From contig JADJDQ010000001.1 in assembly GCA_016702605.1 (NCBI GenBank), positions 186,001 to 250,000 of the forward strand: a stretch of 64,000 nt of DNA, read 5' to 3'. A program made the translations under genes and the position numbers. Below are positions 46,529 through 54,769 of this stretch, one piece after another. The notes beneath the pieces were generated by a model that was not told the origin of the DNA, did no database searches, and saw only the letters and a program-made list of their open reading frames with translations. The DNA comes from Candidatus Intricatilinea gracilis (lineage in GTDB: Bacteria; Pseudomonadota; Gammaproteobacteria; Burkholderiales; Burkholderiaceae_C). Within the stretch, counting starts at the first letter, position 1; every line of letters begins with the position of its first letter.

Positions 46529-47548
46529 TCAGGCAGCCGGCGGGGTGGACGGCACCTGCGCCGCGGCCGCCGCCGCGCGCGCCTTGCAGGCCTCGGCGAT
46601 GTCGACCAGGCGGGCGCGCGCGCGCCCCGCGTTCTTGGCCTTGTACAAGGCTCGATCGGCGGCTTGCACCAGGTCGCCCGAACTGCAGTCGAGTTGGGCC
46701 TGCACCTGCGGGCGCGAATACGCCGCCGGGCTGGTCCAGCAGATGCTGGCGTCGTCGTAGTAGCCGACACCGACACTGACACTCAGGTACGGTGCGGTGG
46801 GTGAATCGGCATGTGGCACGGCGAGGGCGCGCACCGCTTCGAGCACCCGGTGGGCGATGTGTTCGGCGCCCGCGCGTGGTGTCTGCGGCAGCAGCATCGC
46901 AAACTCTTCACCACCGTAACGGGCCAGCACGTCGGCCGGCCTGAGGCTGGCGCCCGCCAGGGCATGGGCGACCAGGCGCAGGCAGTTGTCACCCGCCGGG
47001 TGGCCGTACAGATCGTTGTAGCGCTTGAAGTGATCGACATCGATCGACAGCAGCGCCAGCGGCTTGCCGATGCGCCGGGCGACCCGCCACTCGCGTTCGA
47101 GGGCCTCGTCGAAACCACGCCGGTTGCCGATGCCGGTCAAGGCGTCGGTGACCGAGAAACGGCGCAACTCGTCGGACAGGTGTTTCATGCGCAGCTGGGT
47201 GCGCACCCGGGCGCGCAACAGCGCCGGACTGACCGGCTTGGCAATGAAGTCGGCCGCACCGAGCTCGAAACCGGCCACCTCGAACGCCGGGTCGCTGTGA
47301 CTGGTGACGAAGATCGCCGGCACGTCGGCCAGCAGGGCATCGGCCTTGAACGCCTGCAACACCTGGAACCCGCTCATGTCGGGCATCTCGGCGTCGAGCA
47401 CCAGCAGATCGGGGACCAGCTCACGCGCCAGCCGCAAGGCATCCGCGCCGGCGGTGGCAAATCGCAGCTTGCCGAGGTCACCGATGATGCTGGCCAGCAG
47501 CTGGATGGTGCCCGGGTCGTCGTCGACCAGAAGAATGTTGTCGGTCAT
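46529..47548 (-). CDS. Response regulator diguanylate cyclase (REC-GGDEF)
   Basis: A 339-aa c-di-GMP synthase of WspR-like layout. The REC domain (1-120) has the acidic pocket in ILLVDDDPGT, phospho-Asp in LLVLDAEMPDMSGF and Lys in DFIAKPVSP. The GGDEF domain has the active signature ARYGGEEFAMLLP. The inhibitory I-site RPAD stands exactly five residues before it, so product inhibition is expected. It is located between the two-REC gene and the hybrid kinase, all minus strand, suggesting control by that phosphorelay. Confidence 0.94.
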   Translation of the reverse strand: MTDNILLVDDDPGTIQLLASIIGDLGKLRFATAGADALRLARELVPDLLVLDAEMPDMSGFQVLQAFKADALLADVPAIFVTSHSDPAFEVAGFELGAADFIAKPVSPALLRARVRTQLRMKHLSDELRRFSVTDALTGIGNRRGFDEALEREWRVARRIGKPLALLSIDVDHFKRYNDLYGHPAGDNCLRLVAHALAGASLRPADVLARYGGEEFAMLLPQTPRAGAEHIAHRVLEAVRALAVPHADSPTAPYLSVSVGVGYYDDASICWTSPAAYSRPQVQAQLDCSSGDLVQAADRALYKAKNAGRARARLVDIAEACKARAAAAAAQVPSTPPAA

Positions 47549-47695
47549 GATGCGGTTGTCAGGACGGCGCGTAGGCGTGCGCGGGTGGCGGTGGCAATCG
47601 ATCCTGGAGTCGAGCTGGCAAACGAGCCGACGATCACGCAGACGAGCGGGGGGCCGTTCGGCGAGGCGGCCTGCCCGGACAGCTCGAGCCCGCTG

Positions 47696-48580
47696 TCAAC
47701 GCGGCCGCGCCGGGCCTGGTGTGGTGGCGGGCACCGGGGTGACACCCGAGCCGAGCTGGGCCAGCTCGTCGCCCGATTTCAGCCCCAGCAGGTTGCGCAG
47801 GCGTGCCAGCAGCACGGCCGGTGTGTAGGGTTTGGCGATGAAGTCGGCCGCGCCGACGTCGAAGGCACGTTTTTCGTTGGCCAGATCGGCGAAACGGGTG
47901 ATGAAGACGATCGGCACCTGATCGAACTCGCGCTCGGCGCGCAAGGCGGCCGCCACTTCGAATCCATCGACCTCGGGCATGTGGGCGTCGAGCAGCACCA
48001 GATTCGGACGCAGTTCGTGCGCCAGGCGCAAGGCCTCGTCGGCCGACTTGGCGAAGTGGCAGTCACCCATGCCGGCCAGGGTGTGGCTCAACATCTGGAT
48101 GGCCGCGACGTTGTCGTCGACGATGAGCAGGCAGGGCCGGGCCGGTGCTTGCGCGGGCTCGCCTGGCCTGACGGTGGACCGGTCGGCCGCGTCGTCGACC
48201 CTGCGCCTCTTGCGCAGATGCGCCCGCACCCGGGCGAGCAACTGGTCGCCGTCGAGCGGTTTGGTGACGAAATCGGCGGCGCCCTGCTCGAGCGCCGTCA
48301 GTTCGACCACGGTGGAATGGTGGCTGGTGGCAAAGATCACCGGCACCCGCGCCAGCACCGGGTCGGCCCGCAGCGCCTTGAACACCGCAAAACCCGACAT
48401 GCCGGGCATTTCGGCGTCGAGCAAGATGAGATCGGGCGTGGCCTCGCGGGCCAGCAGCAGGGCGGTGGGGCCCGTCATCGCAAAACGCTGGTCGGGGTAC
48501 TCCGCCAGCATCTTGCTCATGACCTGGATCGCCGACGGATCGTCGTCAACCAGCAGCAAACGTACTTCACGCGCTGACAT
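47696..48580 (-). CDS. Tandem receiver-domain response regulator (REC-REC)
   Basis: A 294-aa protein made of two receiver domains and no output domain. REC1 has LLLVDDDPSA, phospho-Asp in LILLDAEMPGMSGF and Lys in DFVTKPLDG. REC2 has LIVDDNVAA, phospho-Asp in LVLLDAHMPEVDGF and Lys in DFIAKPYTP. Both look competent. GAGGTGA precedes the ATG. It is probably a phosphate sink, adaptor or allosteric partner for the kinase or cyclase downstream (147-bp gap). Confidence 0.9.
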   Translation of the reverse strand: MSAREVRLLLVDDDPSAIQVMSKMLAEYPDQRFAMTGPTALLLAREATPDLILLDAEMPGMSGFAVFKALRADPVLARVPVIFATSHHSTVVELTALEQGAADFVTKPLDGDQLLARVRAHLRKRRRVDDAADRSTVRPGEPAQAPARPCLLIVDDNVAAIQMLSHTLAGMGDCHFAKSADEALRLAHELRPNLVLLDAHMPEVDGFEVAAALRAEREFDQVPIVFITRFADLANEKRAFDVGAADFIAKPYTPAVLLARLRNLLGLKSGDELAQLGSGVTPVPATTPGPARPR

Positions 48581-48752
48581 GTCACTCACCTCGCTCACTC
48601 CGACAACCAATGAACAAGCCCGGCCGGCATCGCGCAGTGCCGACTCCTGACGCAATTCATCATAGACGCTGACAGGGCTGCGGCATCGGCAAACCAGTCC
48701 GGCAACAGGTGGTTCGCACCCAGACGGGACGCACCGGCCGCTGACTCGAGAA

Positions 48753-48781
48753 CGTCACGAAGACGTCACGGAAAAGTCACG
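48753..48781 (+). promoter_or_regulatory. Putative Pho box (three direct repeats)
   Basis: Three 7-base direct repeats CGTCACG (48753), CGTCACG (48764) and AGTCACG (48775) recur with an exact 11-bp period, the 7+4 geometry of PhoB sites (consensus half-site CTGTCAT, often GTCAC in proteobacteria). They end 40 bp before the ATG of the secreted protein, the right distance to replace a -35. TGGAG is the ribosome site. Confidence 0.65.
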
Positions 48782-48821
48782 ACTCTTCGCGAAGCTGTGT
48801 GATTCAACATCTGGAGATCAC

Positions 48822-50597
48822 ATGAGCCTGTTCCGTCCCAGCCGCGTGCGCACCGCCGTCGCCGCTTCACTCATCGGTATCAGCTCGCTGGCAGCCTGTG
48901 GCGGTGGCGACGACGATGCGCCCGTCGAACCAACGCCCACCACGCTGAGCCTGGCCCGGATCGGCGGCTACACCGACGCCAGCCTGGCCTCACCGCTGGG
49001 TGCGGCCGAAATCACCGCCTACGACGCCGGCAGCAAGCGTGTGTTCGTGGTCAACAGCGTGCTGGCCACGGTGGACGTGATCGATCTGGCCAACCCGGCC
49101 ACCCCGGTGCGCCTGACGTCGATCGACATCAGCGCGCTGGGCGCGTCGGTCAACAGCGTGGCGGTGCACAACGGCCTGGTCGCCCTGGCCATCGAAGCCA
49201 ACCCGAAGACCAGCCCTGGCAAGGTCGCCTTCTACAACGCCGCCTTCACCCCCGCCGCGGCACCGGCCACCACGACGGCACTGGCCCCGCTGGCGGTGGT
49301 CACCGTTGGCGCGTTGCCCGACATGGTGACCTTCACACCCGACGGCAAGACCGTGCTGGTGGCCAACGAAGGTGAACCCACCACCTACGCCGTCGCCGCC
49401 ACGGCCACCACCCCCGCCGTCCCGGCCGACGACCCCGAAGGCTCGATCAGTGTCATCACCGTCAACCGCGGCACCGGTGCCACGTTGACCGTGGCGCCCA
49501 CCGTGCGCAGCGCCGGTTTTGCGGCCTACAACCCCCAGGTCGACGCCTTGCGCACCCAGGGTGTGCGCCTGTTCGGCCCCGGCGCCACCGCCGCGCAGGA
49601 TCTCGAACCCGAATACATCACCGTGTCGCCCGACGGCACCACCGCCTGGGTCACCCTGCAGGAGAACAACGCCCTGGCCAAGGTCGACATCGCCACGGCC
49701 AGCGTCACCGAGATCCGCGCCCTGGGCACCAAGGACCACAGCGTTGCCGGCAACGGCCTGGACCCGAGCGACGAAGACGCCGGCACCAACACCAACACCG
49801 GCACGCCGGTGGTCAAGATCGGCACCTGGCCGCTGCGCGGCATGTACCTGCCCGACGCCATCACCAGCTACAGCGCCGGCGGTCAGACCTATGTGATCAC
49901 CGCCAACGAAGGTGACGCCCGCACCGACTGGCCCGGCCTGAACGAGGAAGTGCGCATCCGCGCCTATTGCAGCGCCGGTCTCGACCCGGCAGTGTTTGCC
50001 GGCGCCACCGGCACCGCCGCCGATCCGCTGCTGTTCGACTCCAACCTCGGCCGCCTGCGCATCACCAATCTGCCCAACGGCAACGACACCGGCAAGAACG
50101 CCGCCGGCCAGTGCAACAAGCTGCACAGCTTCGGCGGCCGGTCGTTCTCGATCTGGGCCACCAGCGGCACCGGCGCCATGGTGCGGGTGTACGACTCGGG
50201 CGACGACCTCGAGCAACGCACCACCGCGCTGCCCAACGTGCCGTTCAACGCCAGCCACGACAACGCCACCCTCGATGGCCGCAGCGCATCCAAGGGCCCC
50301 GAGCCTGAATCGGTCGTCACCGCCAGCTTCGGCAGCAAGACCTACGCGTTCATCGGGCTCGAACGTGTCGGCGGCGTGATGGTCTACGACGTCACCGACC
50401 CGACCAAGGTCAGCTTCGTCAACTACCTCAACACCCGCGCCGCCGACGCCACCGGCACGGTGCTGAGCGGCGACCGTGGCCCCGAAGGCCTGTTCTTCGT
50501 GCCCGCCGCATCGTCACCCAACGGCAAACCTTTGTTGCTGGTAGGCAACGAGGTGAGTGGCAGCACGGCGGTGTTCCAGGTCAACCTGGCGTTCTGA
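48822..50597 (+). CDS. Choice-of-anchor I family lipoprotein (beta-propeller)
   Basis: A 591-aa exported lipoprotein. The signal peptide has lipobox SLAAC followed by GGGDDD, a surface-type linker. The rest is a repetitive propeller-like chain (AAEITAYDAGSKRVFVVNSV, VTFTPDGKTVLVANEGEP, ITVSPDGTTAWVTLQENN, ADATGTVLSGDRGPEGLFFV) as in choice-of-anchor I proteins, some of which were annotated as alkaline phosphatases. With the Pho box upstream, a role in extracellular phosphate scavenging is a reasonable inference. No classical phosphatase Ser motif is seen. Confidence 0.85.
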   Translation: MSLFRPSRVRTAVAASLIGISSLAACGGGDDDAPVEPTPTTLSLARIGGYTDASLASPLGAAEITAYDAGSKRVFVVNSVLATVDVIDLANPATPVRLTSIDISALGASVNSVAVHNGLVALAIEANPKTSPGKVAFYNAAFTPAAAPATTTALAPLAVVTVGALPDMVTFTPDGKTVLVANEGEPTTYAVAATATTPAVPADDPEGSISVITVNRGTGATLTVAPTVRSAGFAAYNPQVDALRTQGVRLFGPGATAAQDLEPEYITVSPDGTTAWVTLQENNALAKVDIATASVTEIRALGTKDHSVAGNGLDPSDEDAGTNTNTGTPVVKIGTWPLRGMYLPDAITSYSAGGQTYVITANEGDARTDWPGLNEEVRIRAYCSAGLDPAVFAGATGTAADPLLFDSNLGRLRITNLPNGNDTGKNAAGQCNKLHSFGGRSFSIWATSGTGAMVRVYDSGDDLEQRTTALPNVPFNASHDNATLDGRSASKGPEPESVVTASFGSKTYAFIGLERVGGVMVYDVTDPTKVSFVNYLNTRAADATGTVLSGDRGPEGLFFVPAASSPNGKPLLLVGNEVSGSTAVFQVNLAF

Positions 50598-50606
50598 TCG
50601 CGACGG

Positions 50607-50624
50607 CCTGGGCAAACGCCCAGG
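50607..50624 (+). terminator. Hairpin after the choice-of-anchor I gene
   Basis: CCTGGGC-AAAC-GCCCAGG, a perfect 7-bp stem beginning 10 bases after the stop codon. It is flanked by further GGCC complementarity and has no T-run. Confidence 0.5.
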
Positions 50625-51191
50625 TCGGCCCGTCCCGATTCGTCGACACGGGCTTGACGCTGCGAGGTACGCCGCGAAGAGTCGCGTAGATCAAGGTCAC
50701 GGCCGAGGTATCCACGGTGTCGTGCCGCGTGACACCCTCGACCGCAGCGTGCGACGCCGAAGATCTTCGGCACTCGACATCGGCTGGTCTGGCCCCTCAG
50801 TGGCGCAAGCCCAGGCTGTCGATCTGGCCACAGGTTTGGATCGCCATCACTTCGGCACCCTGCACCACGCCCTGGCATTGACGCTATGTCGTCAAGGCTC
50901 GCATGAGGGCAGGATCGCCTGGCTGACGGACGTCACTCCGGCCTGACACGGTTGGCCAGGGTGCGAGTCGGCAAGCACTTTCTAAGAGTTTCTCGCCGAG
51001 GCACATCCAGACCGTACCGAAGCAGTTCGACCACGTATCCGGCTAGACAAATCCGCCACGTTGGTCAATATGCGTTGGCACCTGTGGACTTGATGCAACT
51101 CCACCATAAGGGGGAGAGGAAGGACGCGCTCGATTGCCCGATAAAGGCGCCTCCGCCCGCAACTTGTTTGCTCGACAACTTCTTCTCAATC
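50625..51191. other. Intergenic region without a recognised gene
   Basis: About 570 bases. Frames on both strands are open in parts but have no family-like sequence. It contains a 16-base perfect palindrome GCCGAAGATCTTCGGC at 50756-50771, which could arise by chance at this window size. AT content rises in the last 200 bases before the DUF2846 gene (AAGCACTTTCTAAGAG, TTGGTCAATATG), where its promoter probably lies. Confidence 0.35.
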
Positions 51192-51662
51192 ATGTCTACG
51201 TCCGCCTGTCTGAAATCGTTCCAATCGTTCTTCCTTCGCCTCATGCTGGTGGCACTCGCTGTCATTGCCACGGGATGCGCCAGTGTCAACAAGGCTCCGG
51301 CAAGTGCAGACGCCGAGGCCAAGCAGTTCAAATCGAATGCGGCGACGTCACAGGTCTATGTCTACCGCAACGAAACCATGGGCGCGGCGATCTCGATGCC
51401 AGTGACAGTCGACGGAAAACTCGCGGGGACCACCGGTGCAAACTCATACTTCAAGTTTGACCTCCCCGCCGGCGATCACAAGTTCACCTCGCAAGGCGAC
51501 GGCTCACAACTCTCGGTAACCACCGAACTGGGCAAGCTCTACTTCATCTGGCAAGAAGTCAAGATGGGAGCATTCGCCGCAGGATCGAAACTGCAACTCG
51601 TATCCGATGAAGTCGGCAAAAAGGCTGTGCTGGAGTGTGCCCGCATTCAATCGACCTATTGA
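51192..51662 (+). CDS. DUF2846 family lipoprotein
   Basis: A 156-aa lipoprotein: signal LRLMLVALAVIATGC with lipobox ATGC, then ASVNKAPAS. The mature domain SQVYVYRNETMGAAISMPV, VDGKLAGTTGANSYFKFDLP and AGDHKFTSQGDGSQL matches the DUF2846 beta-sandwich pattern. Its function is unknown. The ATG is poorly served by ribosome-site sequence. A 22-base palindrome follows the stop by 8 bases. Confidence 0.8.
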   Translation: MSTSACLKSFQSFFLRLMLVALAVIATGCASVNKAPASADAEAKQFKSNAATSQVYVYRNETMGAAISMPVTVDGKLAGTTGANSYFKFDLPAGDHKFTSQGDGSQLSVTTELGKLYFIWQEVKMGAFAAGSKLQLVSDEVGKKAVLECARIQSTY

Positions 51663-51670
51663 TCCACACT

Positions 51671-51692
51671 GCGGCCCGATCGATCGGGCCGC
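51671..51692 (+). terminator. 22-base perfect palindrome after the DUF2846 gene
   Basis: Two 11-base halves (GCGGCCCGATC and its complement) form a 9-bp stem with TCGA loop directly after the stop codon. The position suggests a transcript 3' end; a T-run is lacking. Confidence 0.5.
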
Positions 51693-51770
51693 CCACCCGT
51701 CAAGTCGAAGTCTGCCCTCGATCCGCTGGGCTCGCCTCAGTCGATTTCAGCGGCGTCACCGCCTTAAAAA

Positions 51771-53039
51771 ATGATCAATATTCATGCCGCTCTGGGCAGA
51801 GTCACTCGCCTTGTGTTCTGCACGTTGCTCGGAGCAACACTGACGGCATGCGGCGGCGGCGGCGGCGGTGGGAACGACAACGGCGAAACACTGCGCGTCA
51901 CGTTCGCATATACAGGATCCATGCAATTGCTGCGTGCTTCGTCCATGGCCCCACAGACGACCGGGTTCAACGGCAGGGCGCCGAACTGCAGCCTGACGTC
52001 GGGGCAACTGCCTGCCGGATTGACTCTGGGGTCGGATTGCACAATTACCGGTGCCGCACTCGAATCGGGTTCGTTTCCTTTCGTCGTGAGTGTGGGGGCC
52101 AGTGGCATTGCCAATCGACTTGAGTTTCAGCTCAGCGTCCTGGTATCTGGGCCATCTGTCTCCTACTCATTGCCCGACGCTAACAACAGCTTGTTCAGTC
52201 AGTACGTGATTGGGGATCTGGTCGAAATTGCACCTTTCAATGCAATTTTCTGGTCACCCGGCCCGGCGACCCGGATCACCTATTCGATCGCGTCCGGCCA
52301 ATTGCCGCCCGGCCTGTCGATCGACTCGGTCAATGGGCACATCACTGGAACGATACAGGGTGTGGGCACCTATACGTTTACGGTGTCGGCCCGAGTCGAA
52401 GAAGGCGGCAATGTCGCCACGGCAAGCCACCCCGATTACTACATTCCCGTGGCGATTGGCAGCCAGCAACTCTACCCGTCAGACGTGCAAACCATGATGA
52501 CCACGCCGCTGTCACAGGCGGCCAATCTGCCAACCATCGCCGGCGCCTCGTACACCTTCACCGCCACCAATCTGACCACGCCTGGAAAAGGCCTGCCTGC
52601 CGGACTGAGCCTCGACCCTGCCACCGGCACCATCTCTGGCAACGCCACCGAAGGCCCGCTGCGAGAACAGTTCAACATCATCACATCCGTACTCATCGCC
52701 GGTTCCTTCAGCCAGATAGAGACGCCGGTGTGGATCGAGACCTTGTCGCCGGTCGATTTCCTCTACGCGTTCGGGCAGCAAGTGGCGAACCAGCCGGCGA
52801 GGTGGTCACTCGAGATCCGACAGAACGTGACACGGCCCGACCTGGTGCTGAGCTACAACTTTCGCATCGCACCTGCGACACCTCTTCCTGCCGGACTAGG
52901 CATCGATCCCGCCACCGGCACCGTCAGCGGCACGCCCACGCAGGCCTTCACAGGCGACATCGAGGTCATTGCACGGGTTAGTGGCGATCAAGGCGCGACA
53001 TTCGAACGCACCATCGTCCTGTCGATGCTGATCAATTGA
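51771..53039 (+). CDS. Ig-like-repeat lipoprotein of unknown function
   Basis: A 422-aa lipoprotein: signal VFCTLLGATLTAC (lipobox LTAC) followed by seven glycines. At least four putative-Ig (He_PIG-type) repeats are marked by LPAGLTLGSDCTITG, LPPGLSIDSVNGHITGTI, LPAGLSLDPATGTISGNAT and LPAGLGIDPATGTVSGTPT. Such domains mediate adhesion or structure at the cell surface. The start follows AAAAA with no strong ribosome site. No neighbour fixes its role. Confidence 0.75.
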   Translation: MINIHAALGRVTRLVFCTLLGATLTACGGGGGGGNDNGETLRVTFAYTGSMQLLRASSMAPQTTGFNGRAPNCSLTSGQLPAGLTLGSDCTITGAALESGSFPFVVSVGASGIANRLEFQLSVLVSGPSVSYSLPDANNSLFSQYVIGDLVEIAPFNAIFWSPGPATRITYSIASGQLPPGLSIDSVNGHITGTIQGVGTYTFTVSARVEEGGNVATASHPDYYIPVAIGSQQLYPSDVQTMMTTPLSQAANLPTIAGASYTFTATNLTTPGKGLPAGLSLDPATGTISGNATEGPLREQFNIITSVLIAGSFSQIETPVWIETLSPVDFLYAFGQQVANQPARWSLEIRQNVTRPDLVLSYNFRIAPATPLPAGLGIDPATGTVSGTPTQAFTGDIEVIARVSGDQGATFERTIVLSMLIN

Positions 53040-53121
53040 CCGTTCCGCGGGCTCCTGCGGGATGCCCGGTGTATGCCACCATGCGCGGGCAAATCGCGCA
53101 CATCTCACGCTCACTACCGCC

Positions 53122-54726
53122 ATGACCACCACCCCTCTTGCCGCCGTCCGGCGGCTGTTTATCCGGCTGGGCCTGGTGGCAGTGGCCATCGTCGCAAGCG
53201 GCTGCGCCACGACCACACAGGCACCCGACCCGCTGACGACCCCGCCGAAACCGGGTGAAAGCAACGTGGTGATCAGCATCACCACCAACACGGCGCAGGT
53301 GGGCGCATTCGACACCCTGGTGCTCAGCCGCATCCAGCCGGCCGGGCAGACCATCACCGACAACCATGTACTGAACCAGATCCTGCCCGGCCTGGCGCGC
53401 GACACATCGGTGTTCATCGGCGTGTTGCCCGAAGGCGACTACGAGTTCAGCACGCTGCGCCACAACGCGTCGCGTCAATTCCTGGCGCTCGGTACGGAGC
53501 AGCGCAAGCGGCTGGGCCGCGTGGCGGTACGTGGAGGCGAGCCGATCGACCTCGGCCGGCTGATCGTGACGCCGGTGAACACCCGCGTGCTGGTAGGGCG
53601 CAGTGCACGCATCGAGTCCAACACGGCCCTGCTACGCCGCTTCGCCCCGGCCTACGCGCGCCTATTCGACGGCCCGGTCGCCAGCGGCTGGACACTGCCC
53701 AGGCCCGCCGACGACCGCACCGAGGAGTACGCGCTGCAACGCCCGGTCGGCGCCGCCTCGCCCCGCGAACTGCCCGACGGCCAGGTGGTGGCCGCCAGCC
53801 GGCTGGGCACCGTGCTGCAGCGCTCGAGCAGCGGTGTGTGGCGGCTGCTGAGCAGCGACGACCTGAACGCGCTCATGTACGTGATGCCGGTCACCCGGCC
53901 GGATGCCAGCCTGATCGCGGTCGGCGAATTCAGCACCCTGCTGCGTCTGCCCCCGGGTGGCACCCAGCTCGTGCCCATCGACACGGGTGATCTGCCGCCC
54001 GGCAACCTGCTATTCATCGGCGGCAACGACCAGACAGGCTGGTACGTGGCGCAGCAAAGTGGCCCACACGTGACGCTGCTGCGCTCCGACAAGCTCGAAG
54101 CCGGGCGCTGGCAAAAGGTACGCCAGGAAAGTGTGGCCGCCAGCTTCTGGAGTGGCGCCAACTCGTTCTGGATCTGGCAGACCGAACGCGGGCTGGCCTA
54201 CGCCGTCTCGGAAGGCAGCATCCACGATCTGGACACCACCACCGGCCGCTGGACCGTGCGCAAGGCGCCGAGCGACCACCGCTTGCTCAACGTGGCGCCC
54301 GACCCGGGCGGCAAGCTCGGCATCCTCACCTCGCCTGGCGGCGGCTTCGGCGGCGTGTTCGCCGGTACGTGGATCTGGAACGACGCACAAAGCGCCTGGG
54401 TCGAGATCAAGACCGACTTCAAGGTCAAGGTCGCACCGCCGCGCCAGACCCCGGTCGGCGACATGATCATGATCGGCGGCGTGTTCAGCACGCCCGAACT
54501 GCACGCCAGCAAGGACGAAGGCAAGAACTGGCAGAAGCTGGCCGACTTCGCGCTGGACCAGTCGCTCGTCATCCTGCCCTCGGGCAACATGCTCGGCGTG
54601 GCGCTGGGCCAATACGGCCTGTTCGGCATCCGCCATTCGGCCGACCAGGGCATGACCTGGAAACTCGAATACTCCAACTTCGACCGCGCTGCCTACGACG
54701 CGGAAGAGGCGCGCAAGAAGAAGTAG
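53122..54726 (+). CDS. Lipoprotein with beta-sandwich and BNR/Asp-box propeller
   Basis: A 534-aa lipoprotein: signal LFIRLGLVAVAIVASGC with lipobox ASGC, similar to that of the DUF2846 gene 2 kb upstream. Residues 35-160 form a DUF2846-like sandwich (SNVVISITTNTAQVGAFDTL). The rest is a propeller with Asp-boxes HASKDEGKNWQKL and RHSADQGMTWKLEY near the end. Asp-box propellers occur in sialidases and photosystem II assembly factors; catalytic residues are not recognised. It ends in a Lys-rich tail and converges with the dehydratase gene. Confidence 0.7.
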   Translation: MTTTPLAAVRRLFIRLGLVAVAIVASGCATTTQAPDPLTTPPKPGESNVVISITTNTAQVGAFDTLVLSRIQPAGQTITDNHVLNQILPGLARDTSVFIGVLPEGDYEFSTLRHNASRQFLALGTEQRKRLGRVAVRGGEPIDLGRLIVTPVNTRVLVGRSARIESNTALLRRFAPAYARLFDGPVASGWTLPRPADDRTEEYALQRPVGAASPRELPDGQVVAASRLGTVLQRSSSGVWRLLSSDDLNALMYVMPVTRPDASLIAVGEFSTLLRLPPGGTQLVPIDTGDLPPGNLLFIGGNDQTGWYVAQQSGPHVTLLRSDKLEAGRWQKVRQESVAASFWSGANSFWIWQTERGLAYAVSEGSIHDLDTTTGRWTVRKAPSDHRLLNVAPDPGGKLGILTSPGGGFGGVFAGTWIWNDAQSAWVEIKTDFKVKVAPPRQTPVGDMIMIGGVFSTPELHASKDEGKNWQKLADFALDQSLVILPSGNMLGVALGQYGLFGIRHSADQGMTWKLEYSNFDRAAYDAEEARKKK

Positions 54727-54760
54727 CCGTCGCGCAGGCTTCGCCGTTGTACCGACGGCT
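54725..54760. terminator. Bidirectional hairpin between convergent genes
   Basis: AGCCGTCG (54725-54732) pairs with CGACGGCT (54753-54760) across 20 bases. The two genes end with mirror-image AAGTAGC/GCTACTT, which would extend pairing. It separates the lipoprotein gene from the polysaccharide locus. Confidence 0.45.
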
Positions 54761-54769
54761 TCGGCGCAG

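Noticed and set aside
42748..46779. Two long plus-strand frames opposite the hybrid kinase
   Set aside because: Arg/His/Gln-rich shadow frames; the kinase has complete catalytic motifs.
50756..50771. 16-base palindrome GCCGAAGATCTTCGGC
   Set aside because: About one such palindrome is expected per 64 kb by chance, and there is no gene start nearby.
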